This document shows positions 34,116 to 42,277 of a DNA stretch of 64,000 nucleotides, one piece after another (within the stretch, counting starts at the first letter, position 1; each line of letters starts with the position of its first letter). The notes below the pieces were generated by a model. It saw nothing but the letters and a program-made list of their open reading frames with translations, did no database searches and had not been told where the DNA came from. Where the stretch lies: the NCBI RefSeq assembly GCF_001684975.1, contig NZ_MAYH01000001.1, positions 769,242-833,241 on the forward strand, written 5' to 3'. This DNA comes from Chryseobacterium artocarpi. Lineage in GTDB: Bacteria > Bacteroidota > Bacteroidia > Flavobacteriales > Weeksellaceae. A program made the translations under genes and the position numbers.

Positions 34116-37100
34116 ATGAAGTTAGCAGAAATATCGATTAAAAGACCCTCGCTGGTAATTGTATTATTTACAATTCTGACGCTGGGAGGTATCCTGAGTT
34201 ATACGCTCATGGGATACGAATTGATTCCGAAGTTTGAAACCAACATGGTAACCATCTCCACGGTGTACCCGGGAGCTTCACCTGCAGAGGTGGAGACCTC
34301 CGTCACCCGAAAGATTGAAGATGCCGTAGGTTCCTTGGAGAACGTAAAAAAAGTAGAATCTTCTTCATATGAAAGTTTATCCGTAATCATGGTTCAGCTG
34401 AACGATGGTGCCGATGTAGACTTTGCATTGAATGATGCTCAGAGAAAGGTAAACGCAATTTTAGCAGATCTTCCGGATGACGTAAAAGCACCGTCACTGA
34501 ACAAATTCTCCCTAGATGATTTACCAATTATCACGATGAGTATTTCATCGGATAAACTGAACAGTAAGGATCTTTATGACTTATTAGATAAAAAGATTGA
34601 ACCTATCTTCTCCCGTGTAAATGGAGTAGCTCAGGTTGATCTTGTAGGTGGACAGGAGAGAGAAATTCAGGTGAATCTTGATGAGAAGAAATTGCAGGGA
34701 TATGGACTTTCAATCGGAGATGTTCAGCAGGCAATTCTTTCTTCAAACTTAGATTTCCCTACGGGTAGCCTGAAAACGAGAACTACGAAATCTACGATCA
34801 GATTATCAGGAAAGTATAAGTCAACAGAAGAAATGAACAACCTTGTAGTTTCCAATAAAAATGGAGCTCAGGTACGTTTGTCTGATATTGCAACCGTTTT
34901 TGACTCTCAGAAAGATGTTGAAAAAGTAGCAAGATTCAACCAGTTTCCGACGATCTTAATGCAGGTGAAAAAGCAGTCTGATGCCAACGCGGTGGCTGTA
35001 TCTGAAAGTGTTCAGGAAACGATTAAAACTGTAGAAGCAGCCTATAAAGTTCAGGGAGTAAAAGTAAAAATCGTAAACGATACTACAGAATTTACCCTTG
35101 AATCTGCAAACCACGTAATTTTCGACTTATTCCTGGCGATTATTCTTGTGGCAATTGTAATGCTATTGTTCCTTCACAGTATCAGAAACGCATTTATTGT
35201 AATGGTTTCTATCCCAGCTTCATTGGTGGCAGCGTTCATTGGGATGAACCTGATGGGATATACTCTAAACCTAATGAGTTTACTTGGACTATCGCTTGTG
35301 GTAGGTATCCTTGTGGATGACGCGATTGTGGTATTGGAGAACATTTACCGTCACATGGAGATGGGTAAAAGTAAAATCAGAGCAGCATACGACGGAGCTT
35401 CTGAGATCGGATTTACCGTTGCTGCGATTACATTGGTAATTGTGGTGGTATTCTTACCGATTGCGATGAGCTCAGGTCTTGTGGCAAACATCCTGGCTCA
35501 GTTCTGCGTCACGGTAGTTATTGCGACAATGCTATCATTATTAGCTTCATTTACCATCATCCCTTGGCTATCATCAAGATTTGGTAAACTAGAGCATTTA
35601 ACAGGTAAAAACTGGTTTGAAAAATTCATTCTTTGGTTTGAAGGATTAATTGACGGGTTCACTCATTGGGTAACTGATATTCTTGAATGGTGTCTGAAAA
35701 CAACGTTAAGAAGAGTTTCTACAGTGATCATCACGTTTATTATTTTGATCAGTTCATTCTCATTAGTAATCTTTGGATTCATTGGAGGTGAATTCTTCCC
35801 ACCGATTGATCGTGGTCAGTTCCTGGTACAAATGGAGCTTTCAAAAGATGCTACTGTTGAGAAAACAAACCAATTAACGCTTGAAGTTGAAAAGTATTTA
35901 AGAAATGATAAAGACGTTGTAGACTTGATTACAACAGTCGGACAGCAGTCAACAGGTTTTGGTGGAGCTCAGGCAACAACATACCAATCTGAAGTTCAGG
36001 TAAACCTTACAGATAAATCTGAACGTTCTGAAAGTACCAACATCAAAGCTGCAAAAGTAAAGAGAGCATTAGAAGAGAAATTTACAGGAGTAGAATTTAA
36101 AACAGCTCCAATTGGTATCATGGGTGCGGAAAATGCTCCGATCGAAATGGTAGTCACAGCTCCGGATAATGCAACAGCAGTAAAAGAAGCAACAAGAATC
36201 CTTGAATTATTGAAAAAAGTTCCGGGAGCAGTAGACGCAGAATTATCTACAGATTCAGGGAATCCTGAAGTACAGGTGAATATTGACAGAGATAAAATGG
36301 CGGCTCTAGGCTTAAATCTTTCAAGTGTTGGACAAACGATGCAGACAGCATTTAACGGTAACACCGATGGAAAATTCAGAGCAGGAGAGTACGAATATGA
36401 TATCAACATCCGTTTTGGAGACCTGAACAGACAATCCATTGATGATGTTAAAAACCTAATGTTTACAAACCCTCAGGGACAACAGGTTCGTTTGAGCCAG
36501 TTCGCTGAAGTAAAAATGGGTTCAGGACCAAGTTTGCTTGAACGTAGAGACAAATCACCTTCTGTAAAAGTAAGAGCTAAAGCAGTAGGTAGACCAGTTG
36601 GAGACGTTGCAAACGAATGGGCTGCTAAATTCATGAACGAGAAAAAGCCTATCGGTGTAGATTACATCTGGAGCGGTGATATGGAAAACCAGCAGGAAGG
36701 TTTTGGTACCTTAGGGATTGCATTATTAGCGGCTATCGTATTGGTATACTTAGTAATGGTGTCACTATATGACAGTTTCGTATATCCTTTCGTGGTATTG
36801 TTCTCTATTCCGTTAGCGATGATCGGGGTAATGGTAATCCTAGCCTTGACAGCTAATTCATTGAACATTTTCACAATGCTTGGTATGATCATGTTGATTG
36901 GTCTTGTTGCGAAGAACGCGATTATGATCGTTGACTTTACCAATGCAAGAAAAGCAGCAGGAGCAACAACTCACGATGCATTGATTCAGGCGAACCACGC
37001 TCGTCTTCGTCCGATCCTGATGACAACAATTGCGATGATCTTTGGTATGTTACCAATCGCATTGGCAACAGGTGCCGGAGCAGAGATGAACAAAGGTCTT

Positions 37101-37301
37101 GCATGGGTAGTAATCGGTGGTTTGACATCGTCTCTATTCCTTACCTTGATCATTGTACCAGTAGTATACTCTCTATTTGACTCTATCTTAAGAAGAATGG
37201 GTAAAGATACTAAAGTAGACTACGAAGCTGAAATGAAGGCTGATTATGTACACAGAGAATTAAATGAAGACGGATTTACTCCTAAGCATTTAGACAAATA
37301 A
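34116..37301 (+). CDS. RND family multidrug efflux permease (AcrB/HAE1 type)
   Basis: This 1061-aa inner-membrane protein has twelve expected helices and two large periplasmic loops. Family markers are KRPSLVIVLFTILTLGGILS, VSTVYPGASPAEVE-like text, the helix-4 proton relay LLGLSLVVGILVDDAIVVLE, and the mirrored LGMIMLIGLVAKNAIMIVDF. It uses proton influx to expel hydrophobic compounds through adaptor and TolC. Length and motifs are typical of the AcrB/HAE1 group. Substrates are not readable. A strong hairpin ends the operon. Confidence 0.94.
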   Translation: MKLAEISIKRPSLVIVLFTILTLGGILSYTLMGYELIPKFETNMVTISTVYPGASPAEVETSVTRKIEDAVGSLENVKKVESSSYESLSVIMVQLNDGADVDFALNDAQRKVNAILADLPDDVKAPSLNKFSLDDLPIITMSISSDKLNSKDLYDLLDKKIEPIFSRVNGVAQVDLVGGQEREIQVNLDEKKLQGYGLSIGDVQQAILSSNLDFPTGSLKTRTTKSTIRLSGKYKSTEEMNNLVVSNKNGAQVRLSDIATVFDSQKDVEKVARFNQFPTILMQVKKQSDANAVAVSESVQETIKTVEAAYKVQGVKVKIVNDTTEFTLESANHVIFDLFLAIILVAIVMLLFLHSIRNAFIVMVSIPASLVAAFIGMNLMGYTLNLMSLLGLSLVVGILVDDAIVVLENIYRHMEMGKSKIRAAYDGASEIGFTVAAITLVIVVVFLPIAMSSGLVANILAQFCVTVVIATMLSLLASFTIIPWLSSRFGKLEHLTGKNWFEKFILWFEGLIDGFTHWVTDILEWCLKTTLRRVSTVIITFIILISSFSLVIFGFIGGEFFPPIDRGQFLVQMELSKDATVEKTNQLTLEVEKYLRNDKDVVDLITTVGQQSTGFGGAQATTYQSEVQVNLTDKSERSESTNIKAAKVKRALEEKFTGVEFKTAPIGIMGAENAPIEMVVTAPDNATAVKEATRILELLKKVPGAVDAELSTDSGNPEVQVNIDRDKMAALGLNLSSVGQTMQTAFNGNTDGKFRAGEYEYDINIRFGDLNRQSIDDVKNLMFTNPQGQQVRLSQFAEVKMGSGPSLLERRDKSPSVKVRAKAVGRPVGDVANEWAAKFMNEKKPIGVDYIWSGDMENQQEGFGTLGIALLAAIVLVYLVMVSLYDSFVYPFVVLFSIPLAMIGVMVILALTANSLNIFTMLGMIMLIGLVAKNAIMIVDFTNARKAAGATTHDALIQANHARLRPILMTTIAMIFGMLPIALATGAGAEMNKGLAWVVIGGLTSSLFLTLIIVPVVYSLFDSILRRMGKDTKVDYEAEMKADYVHRELNEDGFTPKHLDK

Positions 37302-37326
37302 AATAAAATATACCTTTAATTAATCG

Positions 37327-37358
37327 AAAGCGCCTCAGATTTTCTGAGGCGCTTTTTT
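37327..37358 (+). terminator. Terminator of the efflux operon
   Basis: A perfect 13-bp stem (AAAGCGCCTCAGA at 37327-37339, TCTGAGGCGCTTT at 37343-37355) is followed by a T-run. Confidence 0.9.
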
Positions 37359-37363
37359 GTTTT

Positions 37364-37526
37364 GCCACTAATGCACGAATTTTTTTGATGCTTCTATATG
37401 AGATTCTTGATCTTCCTTAGAACTTATCTCTGCATAAAGCACTACACTACCTTCTGTTTCTCTATGTGGTTCAAAATATATAAAAACGGATTGTAGTGTA
37501 AATATAATTATTCGTGCATTAGTGGC
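37364..37526. repeat. 163-bp element bounded by perfect 17-bp inverted repeats
   Basis: GCCACTAATGCACGAAT at 37364-37380 and ATTCGTGCATTAGTGGC at 37510-37526 are perfect inverted repeats enclosing 129 bp that contains no coding frame. The interior includes CTATGTGGTT (37462-37471), also present in the hairpin at 47079. It resembles a small palindromic or MITE-like intergenic repeat. Related copies lie at 24841, 28276 and 52478. Confidence 0.65.
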
Positions 37527-37540
37527 TAAAAAACAATAAA

Positions 37541-37569
37541 AAAGGCTTCCAGAATAAACTGAAAGCCTT
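37541..37569 (-). terminator. Terminator of the J-domain/KTSC gene
   Basis: AAGGCTT and AAGCCTT, with inner CAG/CTG, form a stem with mismatch. The minus-strand side is followed by TTTTTT. It lies 23 bp past the stop at 37592. Confidence 0.75.
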
Positions 37570-37591
37570 AGTATATTATAATTGAAAAAAA

Positions 37592-38038
37592 TTAGTCTGC
37601 CATAGCCTCGCCAGCCTTTCTGAAGACAAAGTTTCCGTAGATGTGTCTTCTTGCAAAACGGCTTGGAGAATCTGCATTCACCATTTTGATATAAGTATTT
37701 CTTGGAACACCCATGTATTCATAGCTTTTTCCATTCAAATGCTGAACCGTTAAAATCGATTTCTCAAGATAAAAATCCTGAATATTAGACTGTGTAATAG
37801 TTTCAGTATATTCTTCTTTATATTTTTCCTGAGTTTCAGGGTTGATGCTTACTAAGAAGTGGTAAGCTTCAATAACAGATTTACTTTTTTCCTCTGCAGC
37901 CAACTGCCCAGCTTCGTCATTGATAAATTTATCAGGGTGTGTATCCTTCATTACATTCCTGTAAATTGTTTTTAACTCTTTTAAAGTCACATTCTTATCT
38001 ACTCCAAGAAGGGTTCTGTGCTCACCAATTCGTTTCAT
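37592..38038 (-). CDS. J-domain protein with C-terminal KTSC domain
   Basis: This 148-aa cytoplasmic protein has an N-terminal J-like domain (LLGVDKNVTLKELKTIYRNV with the HPD motif in DTHPDKF, followed by FLVSINPETQEKYKEE). A C-terminal KTSC domain follows (LTVQHLNGKSYEYMGVPRNT, FARRHIYGNF). J-domains stimulate DnaK-type ATPases. KTSC domains are thought to bind nucleic acid or nucleotides, and their role is not established. The fused pair is seen in other Bacteroidetes. It is a single-gene unit. Confidence 0.85.
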   Translation of the reverse strand: MKRIGEHRTLLGVDKNVTLKELKTIYRNVMKDTHPDKFINDEAGQLAAEEKSKSVIEAYHFLVSINPETQEKYKEEYTETITQSNIQDFYLEKSILTVQHLNGKSYEYMGVPRNTYIKMVNADSPSRFARRHIYGNFVFRKAGEAMAD

Positions 38039-38236
38039 AACTTGAATTCTTATTTTCGGGGTGCAAAATTAAGGAAATAAATCCGAAAAAATGTAACTTA
38101 TTCATTATTAATTTATTTGATACACTTTTTGAACTGGATTTTTGTTAAAAAGTTGAATTAAAAATGATGCTACTCAGTTAGTTTATGAAATTTAAAGAAG
38201 ATTTAAAGCTTTGCAAAAACTTTAAGATCATATTAA

Positions 38237-39133
38237 TTATCCAAACTCCGAATACAGATGTTTATTCAGCTTAAAATAGATATACTCATTTTTAAAATCA
38301 ATAATGGTATTGAACCTCTTCAGAAATTTATTTCCAAAAAATCCAGCCATTTTTTCTGTAGAATCAATTCCTTCCGTAGAACCGGAAAGTGTAATTGGAA
38401 CGTTGTAAAGGTACTTTTGTGCAAATGTAATGGAAGGGCACAGAACAACGGGCATTACATATACAGAACCATCTGATCCCTGTGCAGTTGCCTTTCCTAT
38501 GGTTTTCATCTGATCAACTAAAGCATTTTCCTTCGCATACGGAGAAGCAATGGTGAGTGCATCATCTGCACCGCTATCAAGACCGAAAAAACCGGAATAT
38601 TCCTTGCTGTTTGCCATAATTTTACTTTCTACAGCAGGATAATCATCGATCATGTGAAGTTTCATTTTTTCATATCCTGAAAAATCAATTGCCAAATCAT
38701 TTTCATCATAAAAGCGGATGACATTTTTTTGATAATCAATTTCAATAATTTTTCCTTTCATTAAATCCGTACCAAAAACTCCATCAAAATTTGCCTTTTC
38801 ATAAGGAATCATAGTCAATGAAACATCAGTTTTCACAATATCTCCGAATTGTACGGTGTTGTGGTCGCTGTAATCTACCGTATTGACTCCGTTTGAACCT
38901 TTGTTTTCAGACTTCCCGTTAATGGTGAGATTTACTTTTTTCTTGGAGTTACTGTTGATAGCAGATCCGTTAGCTCCTGTGTCAAAAAGAAATTTAACGT
39001 TTTCAGTTTTATTGACTTTACAATGTAGGTAAATAGAGTTGTTTTCCAGAGAAAAAGGAATAACAGCAGGGCTTTTCTGTGCAGAAATAAATATACTGAC
39101 AAAAGCCGTTAAAAAAAGATAAAGAAAATCCAT
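38237..39133 (-). CDS. Exported retropepsin-like aspartyl protease family protein
   Basis: This 298-aa protein has an N-terminal signal segment (FLYLFLTAFVSIFISAQ). Two aspartic protease motifs are visible, FLFDTGANGSAIN and FFGLDSGADDALTI, one per lobe. That gives the two catalytic aspartates of a duplicated retropepsin-like (gag-asp) fold. It is predicted to be periplasmic or lipid-associated. Substrates are unknown. No neighbouring operon is evident. Confidence 0.78.
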   Translation of the reverse strand: MDFLYLFLTAFVSIFISAQKSPAVIPFSLENNSIYLHCKVNKTENVKFLFDTGANGSAINSNSKKKVNLTINGKSENKGSNGVNTVDYSDHNTVQFGDIVKTDVSLTMIPYEKANFDGVFGTDLMKGKIIEIDYQKNVIRFYDENDLAIDFSGYEKMKLHMIDDYPAVESKIMANSKEYSGFFGLDSGADDALTIASPYAKENALVDQMKTIGKATAQGSDGSVYVMPVVLCPSITFAQKYLYNVPITLSGSTEGIDSTEKMAGFFGNKFLKRFNTIIDFKNEYIYFKLNKHLYSEFG

Positions 39134-39252
39134 ATGAGTATTATTAACTCAACGAAATTAAATCTATTTAAAATCCTGACAAAGAAAGTTAAGGTCATTA
39201 ACCTTCCCTTAACCGTTCTCTATAAATATCATAAAAAAGAGGAGAATATCTC

Positions 39253-40212
39253 TCAGTTTTTGACATAATAAGGAATGATTCTTTTTTCAAAAATAAAATA
39301 GAAATCATTTCCGACTCTTGCCAGAAGTCCATCCTCAGATATCCAGTCAAATTCTTTTTCAAGTGTACTTCCATCGATATAAAGAAGCCCAAATTTTGTC
39401 CCTTTTTGGTAGACTCCCAGCTTCGTTTGCCCATATAACAGAGTATGGCAAAACATGGGGCTCGTAGTAATTAATTTTCCCTGTGTGGTATAATAATACC
39501 AGGTATTTTCTTTTCGTAAAGGAATAATGTTAACAACTTTCGCTCTTTTTTCTGTATACTCAACTGGAGATTCTTCATACTCAATCGGGACAAGAATTGT
39601 TCCTGCTTTATCAATAATTCCTATTTTTCCATCCTTTACAATCATGAAATAATTTTCGTCAAGAGGTGTTGCGTTATCAACCTCAAAATGGTTGGATTTT
39701 AAAGCATATTTCCCATCCTGATTTTTTACGAAAGGAAATTTGAATAATACAGGATATCCACCATAAGGACTATTGCGTTGAGTAGTGAAGGTTCCTTCAA
39801 ACATATTAAAGAAAAACTCACTGCTATTGTCTTCTTTGCTTATAAAGAAACCGAAAAAACCTTTTCCAGATGTTGAACGATTGTTGATTCTGTAAATAAA
39901 GCCACTATTTAAAAGTAAATTTCCTGAACGATCTATTACATTATAAGATTGATTTTCAGTATCAAAAATCAACGCTGATTTTCCATAAAAGGGATAAGCT
40001 TCTTTGAATTTTTTTTGGAAAGCTGGTTGTCCGTTTTTCTGATTAATATAAATAAATGCTCCGTTTTGATATGTAGGAAGCAGAGTGTCCTGTGGTGTCT
40101 GATAATAGGAAGTGTGATTTGTAAGGGTAACCAGATTAAAAGGAATATCAATCTGAGCCTTTACAGATAAGGCAGCTAAAAAAATACATAAACAATATAT
40201 TCTTTTTTTCAT
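39253..40212 (-). CDS. Exported WG-repeat-like protein
   Basis: This 319-aa protein has a signal peptide (RIYCLCIFLAALSVKAQ) and a beta-rich mature part. At least one clear WG-type repeat is visible (DGKIGIIDKAGTILVPIEYE), with weaker ones (GKYALKSNHFEVDNA). WG repeats form beta-propeller or solenoid surfaces and probably mediate contacts. A much larger intracellular WG protein is at 44600-47068. The function is unknown. A 78-codon frame overlapping its 3' end is a shadow. Confidence 0.7.
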   Translation of the reverse strand: MKKRIYCLCIFLAALSVKAQIDIPFNLVTLTNHTSYYQTPQDTLLPTYQNGAFIYINQKNGQPAFQKKFKEAYPFYGKSALIFDTENQSYNVIDRSGNLLLNSGFIYRINNRSTSGKGFFGFFISKEDNSSEFFFNMFEGTFTTQRNSPYGGYPVLFKFPFVKNQDGKYALKSNHFEVDNATPLDENYFMIVKDGKIGIIDKAGTILVPIEYEESPVEYTEKRAKVVNIIPLRKENTWYYYTTQGKLITTSPMFCHTLLYGQTKLGVYQKGTKFGLLYIDGSTLEKEFDWISEDGLLARVGNDFYFIFEKRIIPYYVKN

Positions 40213-40363
40213 AGTTAATCAGTTGACGGTAAAAATAATAAATTCATACGCTTCATAAAGAAACTTGTTGAATTAAATTAAATTTTTAATCGTTGCCAAG
40301 CTTTTAAAATAAAAAAACAGCACCCAAAATGAGTACTGTTATTATTTAAAATGATAACCTTAT

Positions 40364-41134
40364 CTAAGGCATATCACAGTTTTTCTTTAGCTTCATAAAG
40401 ATTTTATCGAAATCCTTGTACGCAGTAGCTTCCTCCTCCGGTTTCTGTCTGAAACTGCTGTTGGCGCAGTTATGAAAACTTAAACCAATCATATCAATAA
40501 GAGCATAATCTTCTTTTTGAGGGTCGTTCAGTTTTGCATTGAAACGGTTCATTACCCCTTGCGGATCTGCATTGTTCTTGCTTTTCAGTTCTGTATAAGC
40601 TTTCCATGAAGCAAACATTTTTTCTTTGTCGGGAGAAGATATAGCGTCTATAGATTCTCTGCAGGTAGAGTAGAATTTGCTGTTTTTCAGTGAAGAAGGA
40701 TCAGAAAAAGCAATGATTTCTTCCTTATTCAGCTCATATTCATTTTCAAAAGTCTGTATGGCGTTTTCGTAAAGCTTTTTCCATACGGGAAGATCAATAA
40801 CCTTAAGGCTGTAAAGCTCTTTTTTCTTTTCCTGATATTGTCTTTCCAGGTTTTCTAAGTGAAGGTCTTTATTATTACGAACATCTTCTAGGCTGGAAAG
40901 TTTAAAGATAGGATTCGTATCAAAATGAACCCCGTTGAATTTGTATAATAATTTATTTACCCCGTCTATTTCCTCTTTTTCATATTTGGAAGCATCAAAA
41001 TATCCTTTGTTATCACAATTGAATGTCTGATAGCTGTACGGTGTCAGATTGGTGTTTTTTACAGGACCTTTTTGTCCCAAAACGGTTACAGATAGAGCTA
41101 GGGAAAGCCCGATCATCATTTTTTCCATGCGCAT
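40364..41134 (-). CDS. Exported protein, paralogue of the next gene, unknown function
   Basis: This 256-aa protein has a signal peptide (MMIGLSLALSVTVLGQ). It shares with the product of 41296-42051 the blocks FNCDNKGYFDASKYEKEEID, KKELYSLKVIDLPVWKKLYE, SLKNSKFYSTCRESIDAI and a C-terminus ending KKNCD. Four cysteines are conserved in the pair (for example NCDNKGY and STCRE), suggesting two disulfides in the periplasm. No known domain is recognised. ATG codons at 41134 and 41128 are both plausible starts. Confidence 0.7.
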   Translation of the reverse strand: MRMEKMMIGLSLALSVTVLGQKGPVKNTNLTPYSYQTFNCDNKGYFDASKYEKEEIDGVNKLLYKFNGVHFDTNPIFKLSSLEDVRNNKDLHLENLERQYQEKKKELYSLKVIDLPVWKKLYENAIQTFENEYELNKEEIIAFSDPSSLKNSKFYSTCRESIDAISSPDKEKMFASWKAYTELKSKNNADPQGVMNRFNAKLNDPQKEDYALIDMIGLSFHNCANSSFRQKPEEEATAYKDFDKIFMKLKKNCDMP

Positions 41135-41295
41135 AGTCGTTGAAAGAATCCGAATTTTCTATAATTACCCCGCAAAATTAAGGCTTTAAATTTGAAAATT
41201 AAAGAATTATGTCAATTTTATACAGTCATTTTTGCAATTTAATGAGAATTTTGATTTTTTGCTTTAAATACAGGGATTATACGAAGATTATAGAA

Positions 41296-42051
41296 TTATG
41301 GCTCGTCACAATTCCTTTTAAGTTTTACAAATATTTTATCAAAAGCTTTGAATAAAATATCATCATCTTCTATAGTATTTCTGAAGCTATGATTGGCACA
41401 AGTGTTAAAAATATTAATGAGATCAATCAATGCAAAATCATTTTTCCGTTCATCATTCCATTTCTTATCAAAGGTCTCTTTAGCTTGAGGGTTATCCTTA
41501 TATTTTTCTTCAAATGTGTTTTTCCAGTATGTATACATTTTTTGTTGATCATCAGATATTATAGCATCAATAGTTTCTCTGCAGGTATTGTAAAATTTGC
41601 TGTTTCTTAAAGATTTCGGATCAGCATAAGCCATTAGAGTTTCCTTTCTGAGCAGATATTCATTGTCCAGCAACTGAATTGCTTCAGCATATTTCTTTTT
41701 CCATACAGGAAGATCAATAATGTTAAGATTGGTAAGTTCTTTTTTTCTTGCTTGGTACTCTTTTTCTACCTGTTGTAAAAGTTGCGGATTATTTTTGCGT
41801 ACCATATCAAATTTGACTGGATTAAATATAACCAGTGAAGAAAACGGAGACCAGCTCAAAGGATATAACAGCTTGTAAGTGCCGTCTATCTGTTCTTTTT
41901 TATATTTTGAAGGATCAAAGTATCCTTTATTATCACATCCAAAAGGTTGATAGCTGTAAAGAACCAGCTTATTTTTTGCAGAATTTTTTTGTGCTAAAAC
42001 AGGAAAAGATAATATCAAAGTGAGTCCTGCAATTAATTTTTTCATATTCAT
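41296..42051 (-). CDS. Exported protein, tandem paralogue of the preceding gene
   Basis: This 251-aa protein has a signal peptide (LIAGLTLILSFPVLAQ). It is clearly homologous to the product of 40364-41134: FGCDNKGYFDPSKYKKEQID, KKELTNLNIIDLPVWKKKYA, SLRNSKFYNTCRETIDAI, NTCANHSFRN and a C-terminus KRNCDEP. The two genes lie head-to-tail 161 bp apart and look like a tandem duplication that has diverged. The cysteines are conserved. Their function is unknown. Confidence 0.7.
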   Translation of the reverse strand: MNMKKLIAGLTLILSFPVLAQKNSAKNKLVLYSYQPFGCDNKGYFDPSKYKKEQIDGTYKLLYPLSWSPFSSLVIFNPVKFDMVRKNNPQLLQQVEKEYQARKKELTNLNIIDLPVWKKKYAEAIQLLDNEYLLRKETLMAYADPKSLRNSKFYNTCRETIDAIISDDQQKMYTYWKNTFEEKYKDNPQAKETFDKKWNDERKNDFALIDLINIFNTCANHSFRNTIEDDDILFKAFDKIFVKLKRNCDEP

Positions 42052-42277
42052 TATTGTTGAAAAATCTGTATTTTTTTAATGATGGCTAAATTAAAACTTA
42101 AAACTCCAATTCCTGTTAAAAGTCAGAGCTATTTACTCACTGGTTTCGGGGATTTATAAGCTTTGGCACTTGTTTTTTCTTTTGTTTTTTATATTTTGCT
42201 GCCTGATATCATGAATTCCAATTATGCTAAGGCAGAATGGAAATATAGTGGTTGAATTATAGAACAAAATATTAACA

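Noticed and set aside
36662..36943. 93-codon minus-strand frame inside the RND permease gene
   Set aside because: It lies fully within the conserved permease coding sequence and shows the composition of an antisense frame.
39198..39434. 78-codon minus-strand frame overlapping the 3' end of the WG protein gene
   Set aside because: It is out of frame with the real gene, has no domain, and the WG protein frame is intact and longer.
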